A stretch of 64,000 nt of DNA from an uncultured Anaerolineae bacterium (GTDB lineage Bacteria > Chloroflexota > Anaerolineae > J036 > Brachytrichaceae). Each line of letters begins with the position of its first letter. Within the stretch, counting starts at the first letter, position 1. The notes below the pieces were generated by a model. That model was given only the letters and a program-made list of their open reading frames with translations, ran no database searches and was not told the DNA's origin. The stretch lies in contig CALGMA010000019.1 in assembly GCA_937959265.1 (NCBI GenBank), positions 1-64,000 of the forward strand, written 5' to 3'. The position numbers and the translations under genes are program-made. Shown here piece by piece: positions 16,369-24,564 of the stretch.

Positions 16369-17318
16369 CGCAGCCCATGCCGCAAACCATTCCCACTGCG
16401 CCGCAGCAAGCGCAGGATTGGCAGGGCGGCCAGAAGACTGCCCTGGGCGAGGCATTTCGCGCACGCAAGCTGAACACGCCGCTCGACAAGATCACGCGCA
16501 ACAGCGCCGGCAAACGTAGCATCACCCGCACCAAACGCAAACGTGGTCGTTACATCAAAGCCTTGCCGTCCAAAGGGCGCGTTGAAGATGTCGCCTTCGA
16601 CGCTACGTTGCGCGCTGCTGCGGTGCATCAGCGAGTGCGTCGCCAGCAAGCTGATGAACAATCGAGCGTGGGCGCAAGTCCGCATGCCGTGCCCTCATCT
16701 CAGCCGGCCCTATACGTCCGCCGGTCGGACATTCACCGGAAGGTGCGCGTGCGCCGGGCAGCCAACCTTATCCTGTTCGTCGTAGATGCATCGTGGAGCA
16801 TGGCCGTGGCTGAGCGAATGGCCGCTACCAAGGGCGCGATCATGTCGCTGCTGACGGATGCCTATCAGCGCCGCGACCGGGTCGGCCTGATCGTCTTCCA
16901 AAAGAACAGCGCCACATTGGTGCTGCCGCCCACGTCGTCGGTGGAGCTGGCCCAGAAGGCGTTGCGCGACATCCCAGTTGGCGGCAAAACGCCGCTCAGC
17001 GCCGGCCTCACCCTGTCGCTGCACGTCACCCTACGCGAGAAACGCCTGCATCCTGAGGTGATGCCGTTGCTGATCGTGCTCACCGACGGCGCCGGTAATG
17101 TTAGCATGAGTAATCTGCCGCCGCAGGTCGAAGCGCATCGCATCGCGAACCAGATTCGCGACGAGCATATTCGCTCGGTGGTGATCAACATGGAGCATGT
17201 CGCGTTCGACCAGGGCCTGGCGCGCAGGCTGGCCGAGCATCTCAACGCGAGTTGTCTATCTCTGCGCGAACTGCGCGCCGAGGCGCTCTACGAGGCGGTG
17301 AAGAGGGAGCTGCAATGA
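16323..17318 (+). CDS. ChlD/BchD-like VWA part of the chelatase, reached by -1 frameshift
   Basis: This frame is open from the A7 tract onward (KKSESGLNEDVDSSESP...), so it needs no start of its own; an ATG at 16377 is available but has no ribosome binding site. It encodes a Pro/acidic linker, a basic stretch (about KRSITRTKRKRGRYIKAL), then a VWA domain with a MIDAS: DASWS, GKTPLSAGL and LTDGAGN. In D subunits the linker and VWA domain couple the AAA+ ring to the catalytic subunit. Joined to the upstream frame, it makes a 694-residue protein with the domain order of ChlD-type putative cobaltochelatases. Independent translation from 16377 is the alternative. Confidence 0.82.
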   Translation, partial: SESGLNEDVDSSESPAQPMPQTIPTAPQQAQDWQGGQKTALGEAFRARKLNTPLDKITRNSAGKRSITRTKRKRGRYIKALPSKGRVEDVAFDATLRAAAVHQRVRRQQADEQSSVGASPHAVPSSQPALYVRRSDIHRKVRVRRAANLILFVVDASWSMAVAERMAATKGAIMSLLTDAYQRRDRVGLIVFQKNSATLVLPPTSSVELAQKALRDIPVGGKTPLSAGLTLSLHVTLREKRLHPEVMPLLIVLTDGAGNVSMSNLPPQVEAHRIANQIRDEHIRSVVINMEHVAFDQGLARRLAEHLNASCLSLRELRAEALYEAVKRELQ

Positions 17319-17435
17319 TGTTCCCGCTGAACGTCGGGGAGCAGCCAGTTGCTGGTCTCTAAATCTCTACTCCCTGCCTCTTATAATTCGGTGAAACGTT
17401 GAAGTTCGAAAGATTGGAGAAAAGCGAAAGGAACG

Positions 17436-17729
17436 ATGTCCAACACCCAACCACCCGTCAAGTTCTACGGTGCCATGTGGTGCGGCGATACACGCCGCGC
17501 CCGCTCGTGGTTCGATAACAACAAGGTCCCATACGAGTGGATAGATGTGGACAAGAACAAAGAGGCCGAGGAATTCGTCAAGTCGGTCAACAACGGCTTC
17601 CGTAGCATTCCGACGATCGTCTTCGCCGACGGCTCACGGCTGACCGAGCCAAGCGTGCGCAAGCTGGAAGAGCACGCGCGCAAGCTTGGCTTGATCCCGC
17701 CGGTGCCCGAGCAATCTGCTGATGTCTGA
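17436..17729 (+). CDS. Glutaredoxin-like / mycoredoxin-type protein
   Basis: 97 residues with thioredoxin fold: VKFYGAMWCGDTRRAR, where the active site is C-G-D-T (single cysteine followed by threonine), then WIDVDKN, RSIPTIVFADGS with the cis-Pro after Ser-Ile, as in glutaredoxins. The monothiol site suggests a role in de-thiolation or iron-sulfur trafficking rather than disulfide exchange. A TATAAT box lies at 17382-17387 but without a convincing -35 element; AAAGGAACG precedes the ATG. The 3' end overlaps the DUF4230 gene by 8 bases. Confidence 0.85.
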   Translation: MSNTQPPVKFYGAMWCGDTRRARSWFDNNKVPYEWIDVDKNKEAEEFVKSVNNGFRSIPTIVFADGSRLTEPSVRKLEEHARKLGLIPPVPEQSADV

Positions 17730-18582
17730 CCCGAACGCGCGTAGACGCACCACTGCTCGCAGTAAGCCTGCGGAAGAGCCGCCGGCCGTCCCGACGCCAG
17801 CACCCATGTCGCCAGCGTCGGATGTACAGCGTCCAGAGCAATATCCAGACGCACGTGTTCCGTCGGCACCTGCGCCGGTGACGATGCAGACGCCGGCAGG
17901 TGGCCTGTCGCAAACCACGCTCGGCTGCCTGATCGGTGCCGGCATTATTGCGCTCGCGCTGCTGATCGCCGGCGCACTCGTCGCGTTCGCGCTGCGCGAA
18001 TCCACCGAGCGCGTGGCAGAGACAGTAGATCGCGCTAACCCGGCCAGCATCATCCAGACTGTGATTCCGCCGCCTACGCCCACGGTCGTGGTGCGGCCGC
18101 CGGCCGTGCTGCAGGTGCGCGCCATCAGCGAGCTGGCGACTGCACAGTCGCTGCTCTCCACCATCGCCGAAGTCAATCAGGCGCGCGTGGGCAGCGTGCT
18201 CTACGAGAAGCTGGTGCTTATCGCGTGCGGTCGGGTGAAGGCTGGCGTGGATCTTACTCAGCTCAAGGACAGCGACGTGGATGTGGTGGACGACGGTAAG
18301 ACGGTGCGCGTGAAGCTGCCACGCGCTCAATTGCTCGACACGTATTTGATTGACGACTCGACGCAGCCATGCACGACGCGTGTGTACGATCGTACCAACC
18401 TGCTCCTCATCCCGGAGAGTAAAGAGCTGGAGGCGCAGGCCCGAGAGAAGGCGCTGGAGGCAATCCGGACTACGGCGATCGAGAGCGGCTTGCTGAACGA
18501 CGCCCGTCGCAACGCACAGATCGCCATCGAGCGTATCCTGTTAAACGCTGGCTACGAACGGGTCGAGTTCATCGAAGAATGA
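17722..18582 (+). CDS. DUF4230 membrane-anchored protein
   Basis: 286 residues. A Pro-rich cytoplasmic N-terminus (about 1-65), a single membrane helix (about 70-92, LIGAGIIALALLIAGALVAFAL), a second Pro-rich linker, and a C-terminal DUF4230 domain from about residue 130: LQVRAISELATAQSLL, VVDDGKTVRVKLPRAQLLD and AREKALEAIRTTAIESGLL. The domain faces outward if the helix is a signal anchor. Function is unknown for the family. It overlaps the glutaredoxin-like gene, so the two are probably co-translated. Confidence 0.8.
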   Translation: MSDPNARRRTTARSKPAEEPPAVPTPAPMSPASDVQRPEQYPDARVPSAPAPVTMQTPAGGLSQTTLGCLIGAGIIALALLIAGALVAFALRESTERVAETVDRANPASIIQTVIPPPTPTVVVRPPAVLQVRAISELATAQSLLSTIAEVNQARVGSVLYEKLVLIACGRVKAGVDLTQLKDSDVDVVDDGKTVRVKLPRAQLLDTYLIDDSTQPCTTRVYDRTNLLLIPESKELEAQAREKALEAIRTTAIESGLLNDARRNAQIAIERILLNAGYERVEFIEE

Positions 18583-18625
18583 ACGCGGAGTCAAAGATAC
18601 TCGCAGGACGCAATGGAGACGAGTC

Positions 18626-18650
18626 GCAGGCAAGGGCATTCCCTTCGCTT
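18626..18650. repeat. Imperfect palindrome between convergent genes
   Basis: CAAGGG and CCCTTCG flank CATT in the 103-base gap between the DUF4230 gene and the cytochrome gene. The arrangement (AAGGGCATTCCCTTCG) resembles the palindrome at 13804-13830. It may end transcription from either side; no T-run is present. Confidence 0.35.
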
Positions 18651-18685
18651 GTCGGTTACCCGATTCGGCCTCTCCGGTGAGATAC

Positions 18686-19546
18686 TTACTCCTCTGCAAT
18701 CGTCACCTCAGTCGGACCCCGACCGGTCTCACGGTGACACTGCTCACAGGCGGGTTTGATGACGCCTTGAAGATCAAGGAAGTGCGCAGTTTCTAATGCG
18801 CGATGCGCCTGATGACAGTTGGCGCACTGCAGGGTCGTCTCGTAGCGCACCAGCCCCGTCGCAATGACGGCTTGCGGGTCGGGCGCATCTTTTGGTGCAA
18901 TCAACGGCGCGCCGCGTTTCCACGCTTCATACGCGGCCGGCAGCATGTTGTGCATGTGGTTGGCCGCGCCTGCGACGAGCAGTTGTGCTTCGTGACAGCT
19001 CCTACAACCGGCGTTCGTCAAGTGTGGCCGGCGCAGGCCCAGTGTGGTCTGTGCCACTGTTCGTGTGATCCCGTTGACCACCGTTGTCGTGATGGCGGTT
19101 TTCTCCAGACGCTGGTCGTCCTGACCAGCTAACCAAAGCGCTGCCATTTCGGCGCTGAAGATCAGCGTGTCCACGCGGTGGCGTGCGCTGCCGTCGCCGC
19201 GATGGCAGTCAATGCAGCGTAGCTCACCGCCCTCGCCGTAGATGCGTTGGTAGTGATAGCTGGATAGATCGGGAGCGAATCCGCCGGCGACCGCAGCCTG
19301 GGCGCGCTCCGCATAGGCGTGGTGCTGGGCTGTGTGGCACGATAAGCAAAACGCATCATGCTCTTGACGCTCGGAGACGGTGAACAAGCTCGCTGCGCCC
19401 ACGCTGACTGCGATCAACACTCCCAGCACGGCGAATGCGCCGGCGGGCGATCGGCGTCGGCGACGATAGATCGCACCTTCGTAGGTTCCCTCGTCCTCCT
19501 CGTCGTCGGGCAACTCATACGTATCGGTGATGCGATAGCGCGGCAT
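18686..19546 (-). CDS. Membrane-anchored five-heme c-type cytochrome
   Basis: 286 residues from the ATG at 19546; longer in-frame extensions to 19684 overlap lgt and lack sense. An acidic then basic N-terminus is followed by one membrane helix (about 38-57, AFAVLGVLIAVSVGAASLF). The outer domain holds five CxxCH sites: CLSCH, CIDCH, CRSCH, CANCH and CEQCH, with many further histidines as likely distal ligands. The architecture recalls NapC/NirT/NrfH-type quinol-oxidising cytochromes, but those have four hemes. It is the last gene of the nuo-lgt run, 4 bases after lgt; electron exchange with the quinone pool is a reasonable inference, the partner is unknown. Confidence 0.82.
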   Translation of the reverse strand: MPRYRITDTYELPDDEEDEGTYEGAIYRRRRRSPAGAFAVLGVLIAVSVGAASLFTVSERQEHDAFCLSCHTAQHHAYAERAQAAVAGGFAPDLSSYHYQRIYGEGGELRCIDCHRGDGSARHRVDTLIFSAEMAALWLAGQDDQRLEKTAITTTVVNGITRTVAQTTLGLRRPHLTNAGCRSCHEAQLLVAGAANHMHNMLPAAYEAWKRGAPLIAPKDAPDPQAVIATGLVRYETTLQCANCHQAHRALETAHFLDLQGVIKPACEQCHRETGRGPTEVTIAEE

Positions 19547-19550
19547 AGCG

Positions 19551-20411
19551 TTACGCCGAAGTCGCGGGTTGCGGCGCAGAGGGTGGGCGAACGACGTGAT
19601 TGATGAGCAGCAGCGTGGCACCCAGGGCGATGCCGGCGAGGGAGATCCACACGGCGGTCGGTAGCGCGCCGAACGTCCAGGCATCGGGCCGGAAGAGCAA
19701 CTCCACCCACGACCGGCCCAATCCGTACCAGATGAAGTACATCCCCATGATATCGCCGTCGCGCAGACGATCCTGGAAGCGCCGCGCGACCCACATCAGC
19801 CCGATGAACCCGATGAAGTTCCAAGCTGACTCGTAGAAGAAGGTGGGGTGGAAGCGTGTCTCCGGTGGATAGCGCTGTAAGTCGGTGAAATCCACGCCCG
19901 GGGTGCGGATGCGGAAGGCGGGGTCTATGGTGATGCCCCACCAGGCGGAGCCGGTCGGCCCGCCGTAGAGCTCCTGGTTAAAGTAGTTGCCCCAGCGGCC
20001 GATGGACTGCGCGAGCAGCAGGCCGGGCGCTGCGCTATCGGCCAACCTTCGGAAGCGGACATGGTACTTGACGCTGACAAGCCAGGCGCCGACGATGCCG
20101 CCGATCAAGCCGCCGTAGATGCCCAGCCCGCCGTTCCAGATGGCGAGGATTTGCAGCGGGTTCTGGCGGTAATAAGCCCAGCCGCTATCGCTGCCATCGT
20201 TGGGCGAAGAGAAGACGTGGTACAGCCGCGCGCCGATGATGCCCAGCACAATCGCCCACAGCGCACCATCCCAGACCACGTTGGGGTCCTCCCCGCGGCG
20301 TTTCATCTCCAACGCCGCGATGTAGGTGGCCACGATCATGCCGGTTGTGACGATGACGCCATACCAGTGTATGCGCAGCGGGCCAAGTTCGAACGCGATT
20401 CGCGGATCCAT
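19551..20411 (-). CDS. lgt: Prolipoprotein diacylglyceryl transferase
   Basis: 286 residues, polytopic. It has the Lgt signature around the catalytic arginine: QSIGRWGNYFNQELYGGPT, preceded by IWNGGLGIYGGLIGG, and a late GRSWVELLFRPD. It transfers diacylglycerol from phosphatidylglycerol to the lipobox cysteine of prolipoproteins at the membrane. Candidate substrates in this window are the SCO lipoprotein (1208-1807) and the lytic transglycosylase (53852-56332). It is placed 22 bases after nuoM, where nuoN would be expected. Confidence 0.94.
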   Translation of the reverse strand: MDPRIAFELGPLRIHWYGVIVTTGMIVATYIAALEMKRRGEDPNVVWDGALWAIVLGIIGARLYHVFSSPNDGSDSGWAYYRQNPLQILAIWNGGLGIYGGLIGGIVGAWLVSVKYHVRFRRLADSAAPGLLLAQSIGRWGNYFNQELYGGPTGSAWWGITIDPAFRIRTPGVDFTDLQRYPPETRFHPTFFYESAWNFIGFIGLMWVARRFQDRLRDGDIMGMYFIWYGLGRSWVELLFRPDAWTFGALPTAVWISLAGIALGATLLLINHVVRPPSAPQPATSA

Positions 20412-20432
20412 CGGCGCCTGGTTTCTTGTGCG

Positions 20433-21884
20433 TTACTTCATCGCCAGCCCGGTACCGGTCAACAAGCCGGCCACGCTGCTGCTCATCAGGTTGAAGAAGG
20501 GCGCAGCGTATAGACCGATCACGAAGCACATGACGATCAACGGCGCGACCGAGACAACTTCGCGCCAGTTCAAGTCGCGCAGCGCCTCGTTGGCCGAGTC
20601 GCGGCTCTCGCCAAGGAAGATCTTCTGGAACATGGTGAGCAGGTAGGCCGCGCTGAGCACCATGCCGAAGGCAGCGAAGGCGGTCGCAAGCGGGTTTTCC
20701 GTGAACGCGCCTTGAAGAATGACAAACTCGCCGACAAAGCCGTTGAGGGCGGGCAGGCCGGCTGAGCTGAGCGCCAGAATCAGTGCTAATGCGCCATAGA
20801 GCGGCATCCTGGCCCATAGGCCGCCAAATCGGTTCATCTCGCGCGTGTGGCGACGCTCGTAGATGAAGCCGATGATCAGGAACAGGCCGCCGGTGCTCAG
20901 GCCATGATTGACCATTTGCAAAATTGCGCCTTGGATCCCGATCTGGTTGAGGGCGAAGATGCCCAGCAAGATGTAACCCATGTGGCTCACCGACGAGTAG
21001 GCGACCAACTTCTTCGCGTCGCTCTGCGCGAACGCGACCACCGCGCCATACAAGATGCCGATGACTGCCAGCGCAATCATCAGCGGGGCGAAGGTTGCGC
21101 TGGCCTCGGGGAAGAGCTGCAGGTTAAAGCGAATCAGGCCGTAGCTGCCCATCTTGAGCAGCACCGAGGCCAGGATCACCGAACCGGCCGTCGGCGCCTC
21201 GACGTGCGCATCTGGTAACCAGGTGTGGAAGGGAAAGACTGGCACCTTGATCGCGAACGCGATGGCGAAGGCCAGGAAGAGCAGCGCGTTGGCTGCGAAG
21301 GCGCCGTTATCCCGCGCGATGGCCTCCAGGTCGAACGTGCCGGCACTGATCCCCAATGCCAGGATGGCGATCAACATGAGCACGCTGCCGGCCATGGTGT
21401 AGATGAAGAACTTGACCGATGCGTATGTGCGCCGCTCGCCCCCCCACAGGCCGATGATGAAGTACATCGGCACCAGCGCGAACTCCCAGAACACGTAGAA
21501 CAGGAACATGTCCAGGGCGAGGAACACGCCCAGCGTCGCCGTCTCCATCAGCAGCATCAGCGCGTAATAGGCGCGCTCACGCTCGCGGATGGATTCGCCG
21601 GAGAACCACAGCGCGACCGGGAAGATGAACGTAGTCAGCAATATCAGCCAAACGCTGATGCCGTCCACGCCCATCTTGTAGCCGATGCCGAACTGAGGGA
21701 TCCAGGGCGCGGACTCGACGAACTGATAGCCGGCCTGCGCCGCGTCGAAGCCGGCCAGCAACGCCAGCGAGAGGGCGAACGCGACCAGCGAGGCGCTGAG
21801 CGCGATGACCCGCGCCAAGCGTTGCGGCGCAAAGGCGACGATCGCCGCGCCGACCAGGGGGACGAATGTGATCAGTGAGAGCAT
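20433..21884 (-). CDS. nuoM: NADH-quinone oxidoreductase subunit M
   Basis: 483 residues, about 14 membrane helices. It is an antiporter-like subunit of complex I: GVDGISVWLILLT near the start, FWEFALVPMYFIIGLWGGERR, KVPVFPFHTWLPDAHVEAPT with the conserved Lys, and KKLVAYSSVSHMGYILLGI. It contributes to proton pumping in the membrane arm. A dienelactone hydrolase gene separates it from nuoL by only 3 bases on one side; lgt follows instead of nuoN. Confidence 0.96.
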   Translation of the reverse strand: MLSLITFVPLVGAAIVAFAPQRLARVIALSASLVAFALSLALLAGFDAAQAGYQFVESAPWIPQFGIGYKMGVDGISVWLILLTTFIFPVALWFSGESIRERERAYYALMLLMETATLGVFLALDMFLFYVFWEFALVPMYFIIGLWGGERRTYASVKFFIYTMAGSVLMLIAILALGISAGTFDLEAIARDNGAFAANALLFLAFAIAFAIKVPVFPFHTWLPDAHVEAPTAGSVILASVLLKMGSYGLIRFNLQLFPEASATFAPLMIALAVIGILYGAVVAFAQSDAKKLVAYSSVSHMGYILLGIFALNQIGIQGAILQMVNHGLSTGGLFLIIGFIYERRHTREMNRFGGLWARMPLYGALALILALSSAGLPALNGFVGEFVILQGAFTENPLATAFAAFGMVLSAAYLLTMFQKIFLGESRDSANEALRDLNWREVVSVAPLIVMCFVIGLYAAPFFNLMSSSVAGLLTGTGLAMK

Positions 21885-21887
21885 CCT

Positions 21888-22583
21888 TTAGGCTAAGTGC
21901 TTCTTGAAGAAGGCCACCGCGCGCGCCCAAGCATCCTTCGCAGCCTCGGCCACATACATGCCGTGATCGGGGTTGTTGAAAGCGTGGCCGGCGTTCGGGT
22001 AAATGCGCACCTCGATGTTCTTGCCGGCGTCTTTGTAGAGCTTTTCGATTTTCTTCACCTGCGCAACTGGGATGGCGCCGTCTTTCTCGCCGTAGATGGC
22101 CAACACCGGCGCGTTCACCCGAGCGACATCCTCCGGCGTCGGGTCGTAGCCGCCGCCATACCAGGGCGAGATCGCGCCCAGGTGCGGGTAGCGCTCGGCG
22201 GTCTTGTAGGTGAGCAGGCCGCCCATGCAAAAGCCCATCAGACCGATCTTCTTCGGTTGAACGCCCGGATCGTTGCGCAGATAGTCCAGCGCTAACGTGA
22301 TCTCATGGATGGCCTTGTCCATGTTCTGCACAGTCGCCATCAGCATCTTCTGCGCCTCGTCCGGTTCGGTCGCAATTTTGCCGTGATACAGGTCGGGCAC
22401 GAGCACCACAAAGCCGGATGTAGCTAGGCGTTGCGCTAGCTCACGAATATGCGGCTCGATGCCCCACCACTCCTGGATGAGCACGATGCCGGGATAGGGC
22501 TTCTCGTCATCCGGCCGCACCAGATACCCCTGCGGCGCGGGGTTGTTCGGATCGGTATGAACTGTCGAAGCTTGAACGATCAT
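21888..22583 (-). CDS. Dienelactone hydrolase family protein
   Basis: 231 residues, alpha/beta hydrolase. The nucleophile elbow is GFCMGG (Cys in the Ser position, as in true dienelactone hydrolases), the acid lies in IYGEKDGAIP and the histidine in NAGHAFNNPDHG. VRPDDEKPYPGIVLIQEWWG near the N-terminus is typical. It has an excellent ribosome binding site (AAGGAGG, 8 bases before ATG). It lies between nuoL and nuoM in the same direction, with 3 bases to nuoM, so it is probably co-transcribed although it has no known complex I role. Confidence 0.88.
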   Translation of the reverse strand: MIVQASTVHTDPNNPAPQGYLVRPDDEKPYPGIVLIQEWWGIEPHIRELAQRLATSGFVVLVPDLYHGKIATEPDEAQKMLMATVQNMDKAIHEITLALDYLRNDPGVQPKKIGLMGFCMGGLLTYKTAERYPHLGAISPWYGGGYDPTPEDVARVNAPVLAIYGEKDGAIPVAQVKKIEKLYKDAGKNIEVRIYPNAGHAFNNPDHGMYVAEAAKDAWARAVAFFKKHLA

Positions 22584-22664
22584 GACAACCTCCTTTCTCG
22601 TGGATTCCCGTCGGCCGCCTCCGTCCGGCTCATCCCTGAGCGGTCTGGAGTCGGAGGTCGGGGA

Positions 22665-24560
22665 TCACCTCGCATTCAGCACGAAATATGCCACAACTAA
22701 GACGACGCCGACAAGCATGACCAGGCCGTAGTTGCGCACGAAGCCGGTCTGCAAGCTGCGCAGTGAACCGCCGAAGTTGCGGAACAAGCGCCCGACGCCA
22801 TTCACTGCGGCGTCAATCACGCCAACGTCAATGACCTGCGCGCACACCGTGCTGATGACGTAGAAGGGCTTGACGATCGCCGACTTGTAGGCGTTGTCGA
22901 AGTACCACGCCTTCGCCAGGAAGCGCCCCGCCCCAGTTTCGGTCTCCGTCTGAGCGCGATCGGAGTTGCGATACAGAAACCATGCGCCGGCCAGCGCGCC
23001 GACCGCCAACGCGCTGAACACGGCTGCCAGCAGGGCGTCGAACTTCGGCGCTTCGCCATGCTGCACAACCGGCGCGAGCCAGTCGGTGAGCGGATGCGCG
23101 CCGGGGAAGTTGAACAGTCCGGCGAATACCGTGCCGATCGTCAGCGCGATCAGCGGCACAGTCATCAACCAGTTCGACTCCACAGCGTGGGCGGCGGCTT
23201 CGCTGCGCGGCCGCCCGGCGAACACCAGCGTCAACTGCCGGCCGACGTAAAACGCCGTGACGACCGAGCTGACTGCCAGCAAGGCGAACACCGGCAGGTT
23301 GTGCTTGAGGGCGTCCAGCAAAATCTCATCCTTGGAGAAGAAGCCGGACAGCGGCGGCACGCCGGCCAGCGCCAAACCGCCCAACAGGAACGCAACGAAC
23401 GTGACCGGCATCTTGCGCGCCAGCCCGCCCATGTGGCGCATGTCCTGTGGATCCACATGCGCGCCGTGGGCGGCGTGCATGCCGTGCTCCATGCCGTGAA
23501 TCACGCTGCCGGCGGCGAGGAACAGCGCTGCCTTGAAGAAGGCGTGCGTGAGCAGGTGGAAGTCGGCTGCGATGAACGCCCCCAGGCCACACGCGGCGAC
23601 CATATAGCCGAGCTGGCTGACGGTGGAGTAGGCCAGCACCTTCTTGATGTCGAGCTGGCGCAGCGCGCTCGTGCCGGCGATGAACGCAGTCAACGCGCCG
23701 ACGATGGCGACGATGGCCTGCGTGGCGGGCGCAAGCTCGTATAGCACGCTCGCGCGCACCATCATATACACGCCGGCCGTCACCATCGTCGCGGCGTGGA
23801 TGAGCGCGGAGACCGGGGTAGGGCCGGCCATGGCATCGGGCAACCAAACGAACAGCGGGATCTGCGCGCTCTTCCCCGTCGCGCCGATGAACAGCAGCAG
23901 GGTGATCAGGCCGATGACGTTGGCCAGCGCCTCGCCTTGCGCTTTGGCTTGCCCGAACACATCGGCGAAGCTCAGGCTGCCGAACGTGACGAAGATGAGC
24001 AAGATACCCAGCACGAAACCGACGTCGCCGATGCGGTTGACTACGAACGCTTTGCGGCCGGCCTCGGCGTTCTTGAGGTTCTTGAACCAGAAGCCGATGA
24101 GCAGATACGAGCACAGGCCGACCAGCTCCCAGCCCATGAACAGCACGAGGAAGTTGGCGGCCATCACCAGCACCAGCATGGATGCCAGGAATAGGTTGAG
24201 ATAGATGAAGTAGCGCTGAAATCGCTCGTCGCCATGCATGTAGCCCACGCTAAACATATGGATCAGCGTGCCGACGCCGGTGACGATCAGCATGATGACG
24301 ATGCTCAGCCGGTCCACTAAGAAGCCGAACGACACGTTGAGCGTGCCGGCGGTGATCCACGGTGCGATGGTCGCAGCCAGGCGCGCGTCCTCCGAAGCAG
24401 TCAACTGGCTCAACATCATCATGCTCATAGCGAACGCAGCCGCTGCGGCCAGCGTGGCTACCCCGCCGATGGCGCGTTCGCTCATGCGCCGGCCCCAGAT
24501 CGTGTTGATCAGCAAGCCGAGCAGCGGAAACAGGATCGGTGAAAGAATGAATAGCTCCAT
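22665..24560 (-). CDS. nuoL: NADH-quinone oxidoreductase subunit L
   Basis: 631 residues from the ATG at 24560 (MELFILSPILFPLLG), just after the upstream gene's stop; a longer in-frame start at 24689 would overlap that gene and add unrelated sequence. Complex I features: VDRLSIVIMLIVTGVGTLIH, MGWELVGLCSYLLIGFW, KSAQIPLFVWLPDAMAGPTP with the conserved Lys, and KKVLAYSTVSQLGYM. The C-terminal end has the long lateral helix region and a last membrane anchor. It is the largest proton-translocating subunit. Confidence 0.96.
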   Translation of the reverse strand: MELFILSPILFPLLGLLINTIWGRRMSERAIGGVATLAAAAAFAMSMMMLSQLTASEDARLAATIAPWITAGTLNVSFGFLVDRLSIVIMLIVTGVGTLIHMFSVGYMHGDERFQRYFIYLNLFLASMLVLVMAANFLVLFMGWELVGLCSYLLIGFWFKNLKNAEAGRKAFVVNRIGDVGFVLGILLIFVTFGSLSFADVFGQAKAQGEALANVIGLITLLLFIGATGKSAQIPLFVWLPDAMAGPTPVSALIHAATMVTAGVYMMVRASVLYELAPATQAIVAIVGALTAFIAGTSALRQLDIKKVLAYSTVSQLGYMVAACGLGAFIAADFHLLTHAFFKAALFLAAGSVIHGMEHGMHAAHGAHVDPQDMRHMGGLARKMPVTFVAFLLGGLALAGVPPLSGFFSKDEILLDALKHNLPVFALLAVSSVVTAFYVGRQLTLVFAGRPRSEAAAHAVESNWLMTVPLIALTIGTVFAGLFNFPGAHPLTDWLAPVVQHGEAPKFDALLAAVFSALAVGALAGAWFLYRNSDRAQTETETGAGRFLAKAWYFDNAYKSAIVKPFYVISTVCAQVIDVGVIDAAVNGVGRLFRNFGGSLRSLQTGFVRNYGLVMLVGVVLVVAYFVLNAR

Positions 24561-24564
24561 GCAG

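Noticed and set aside
17382..17387. TATAAT as a promoter for the glutaredoxin-like gene
   Set aside because: No -35-like hexamer at 15-19 bp; the nearest TTGCTG is 27 bp away. Kept only as a note in that gene's entry.
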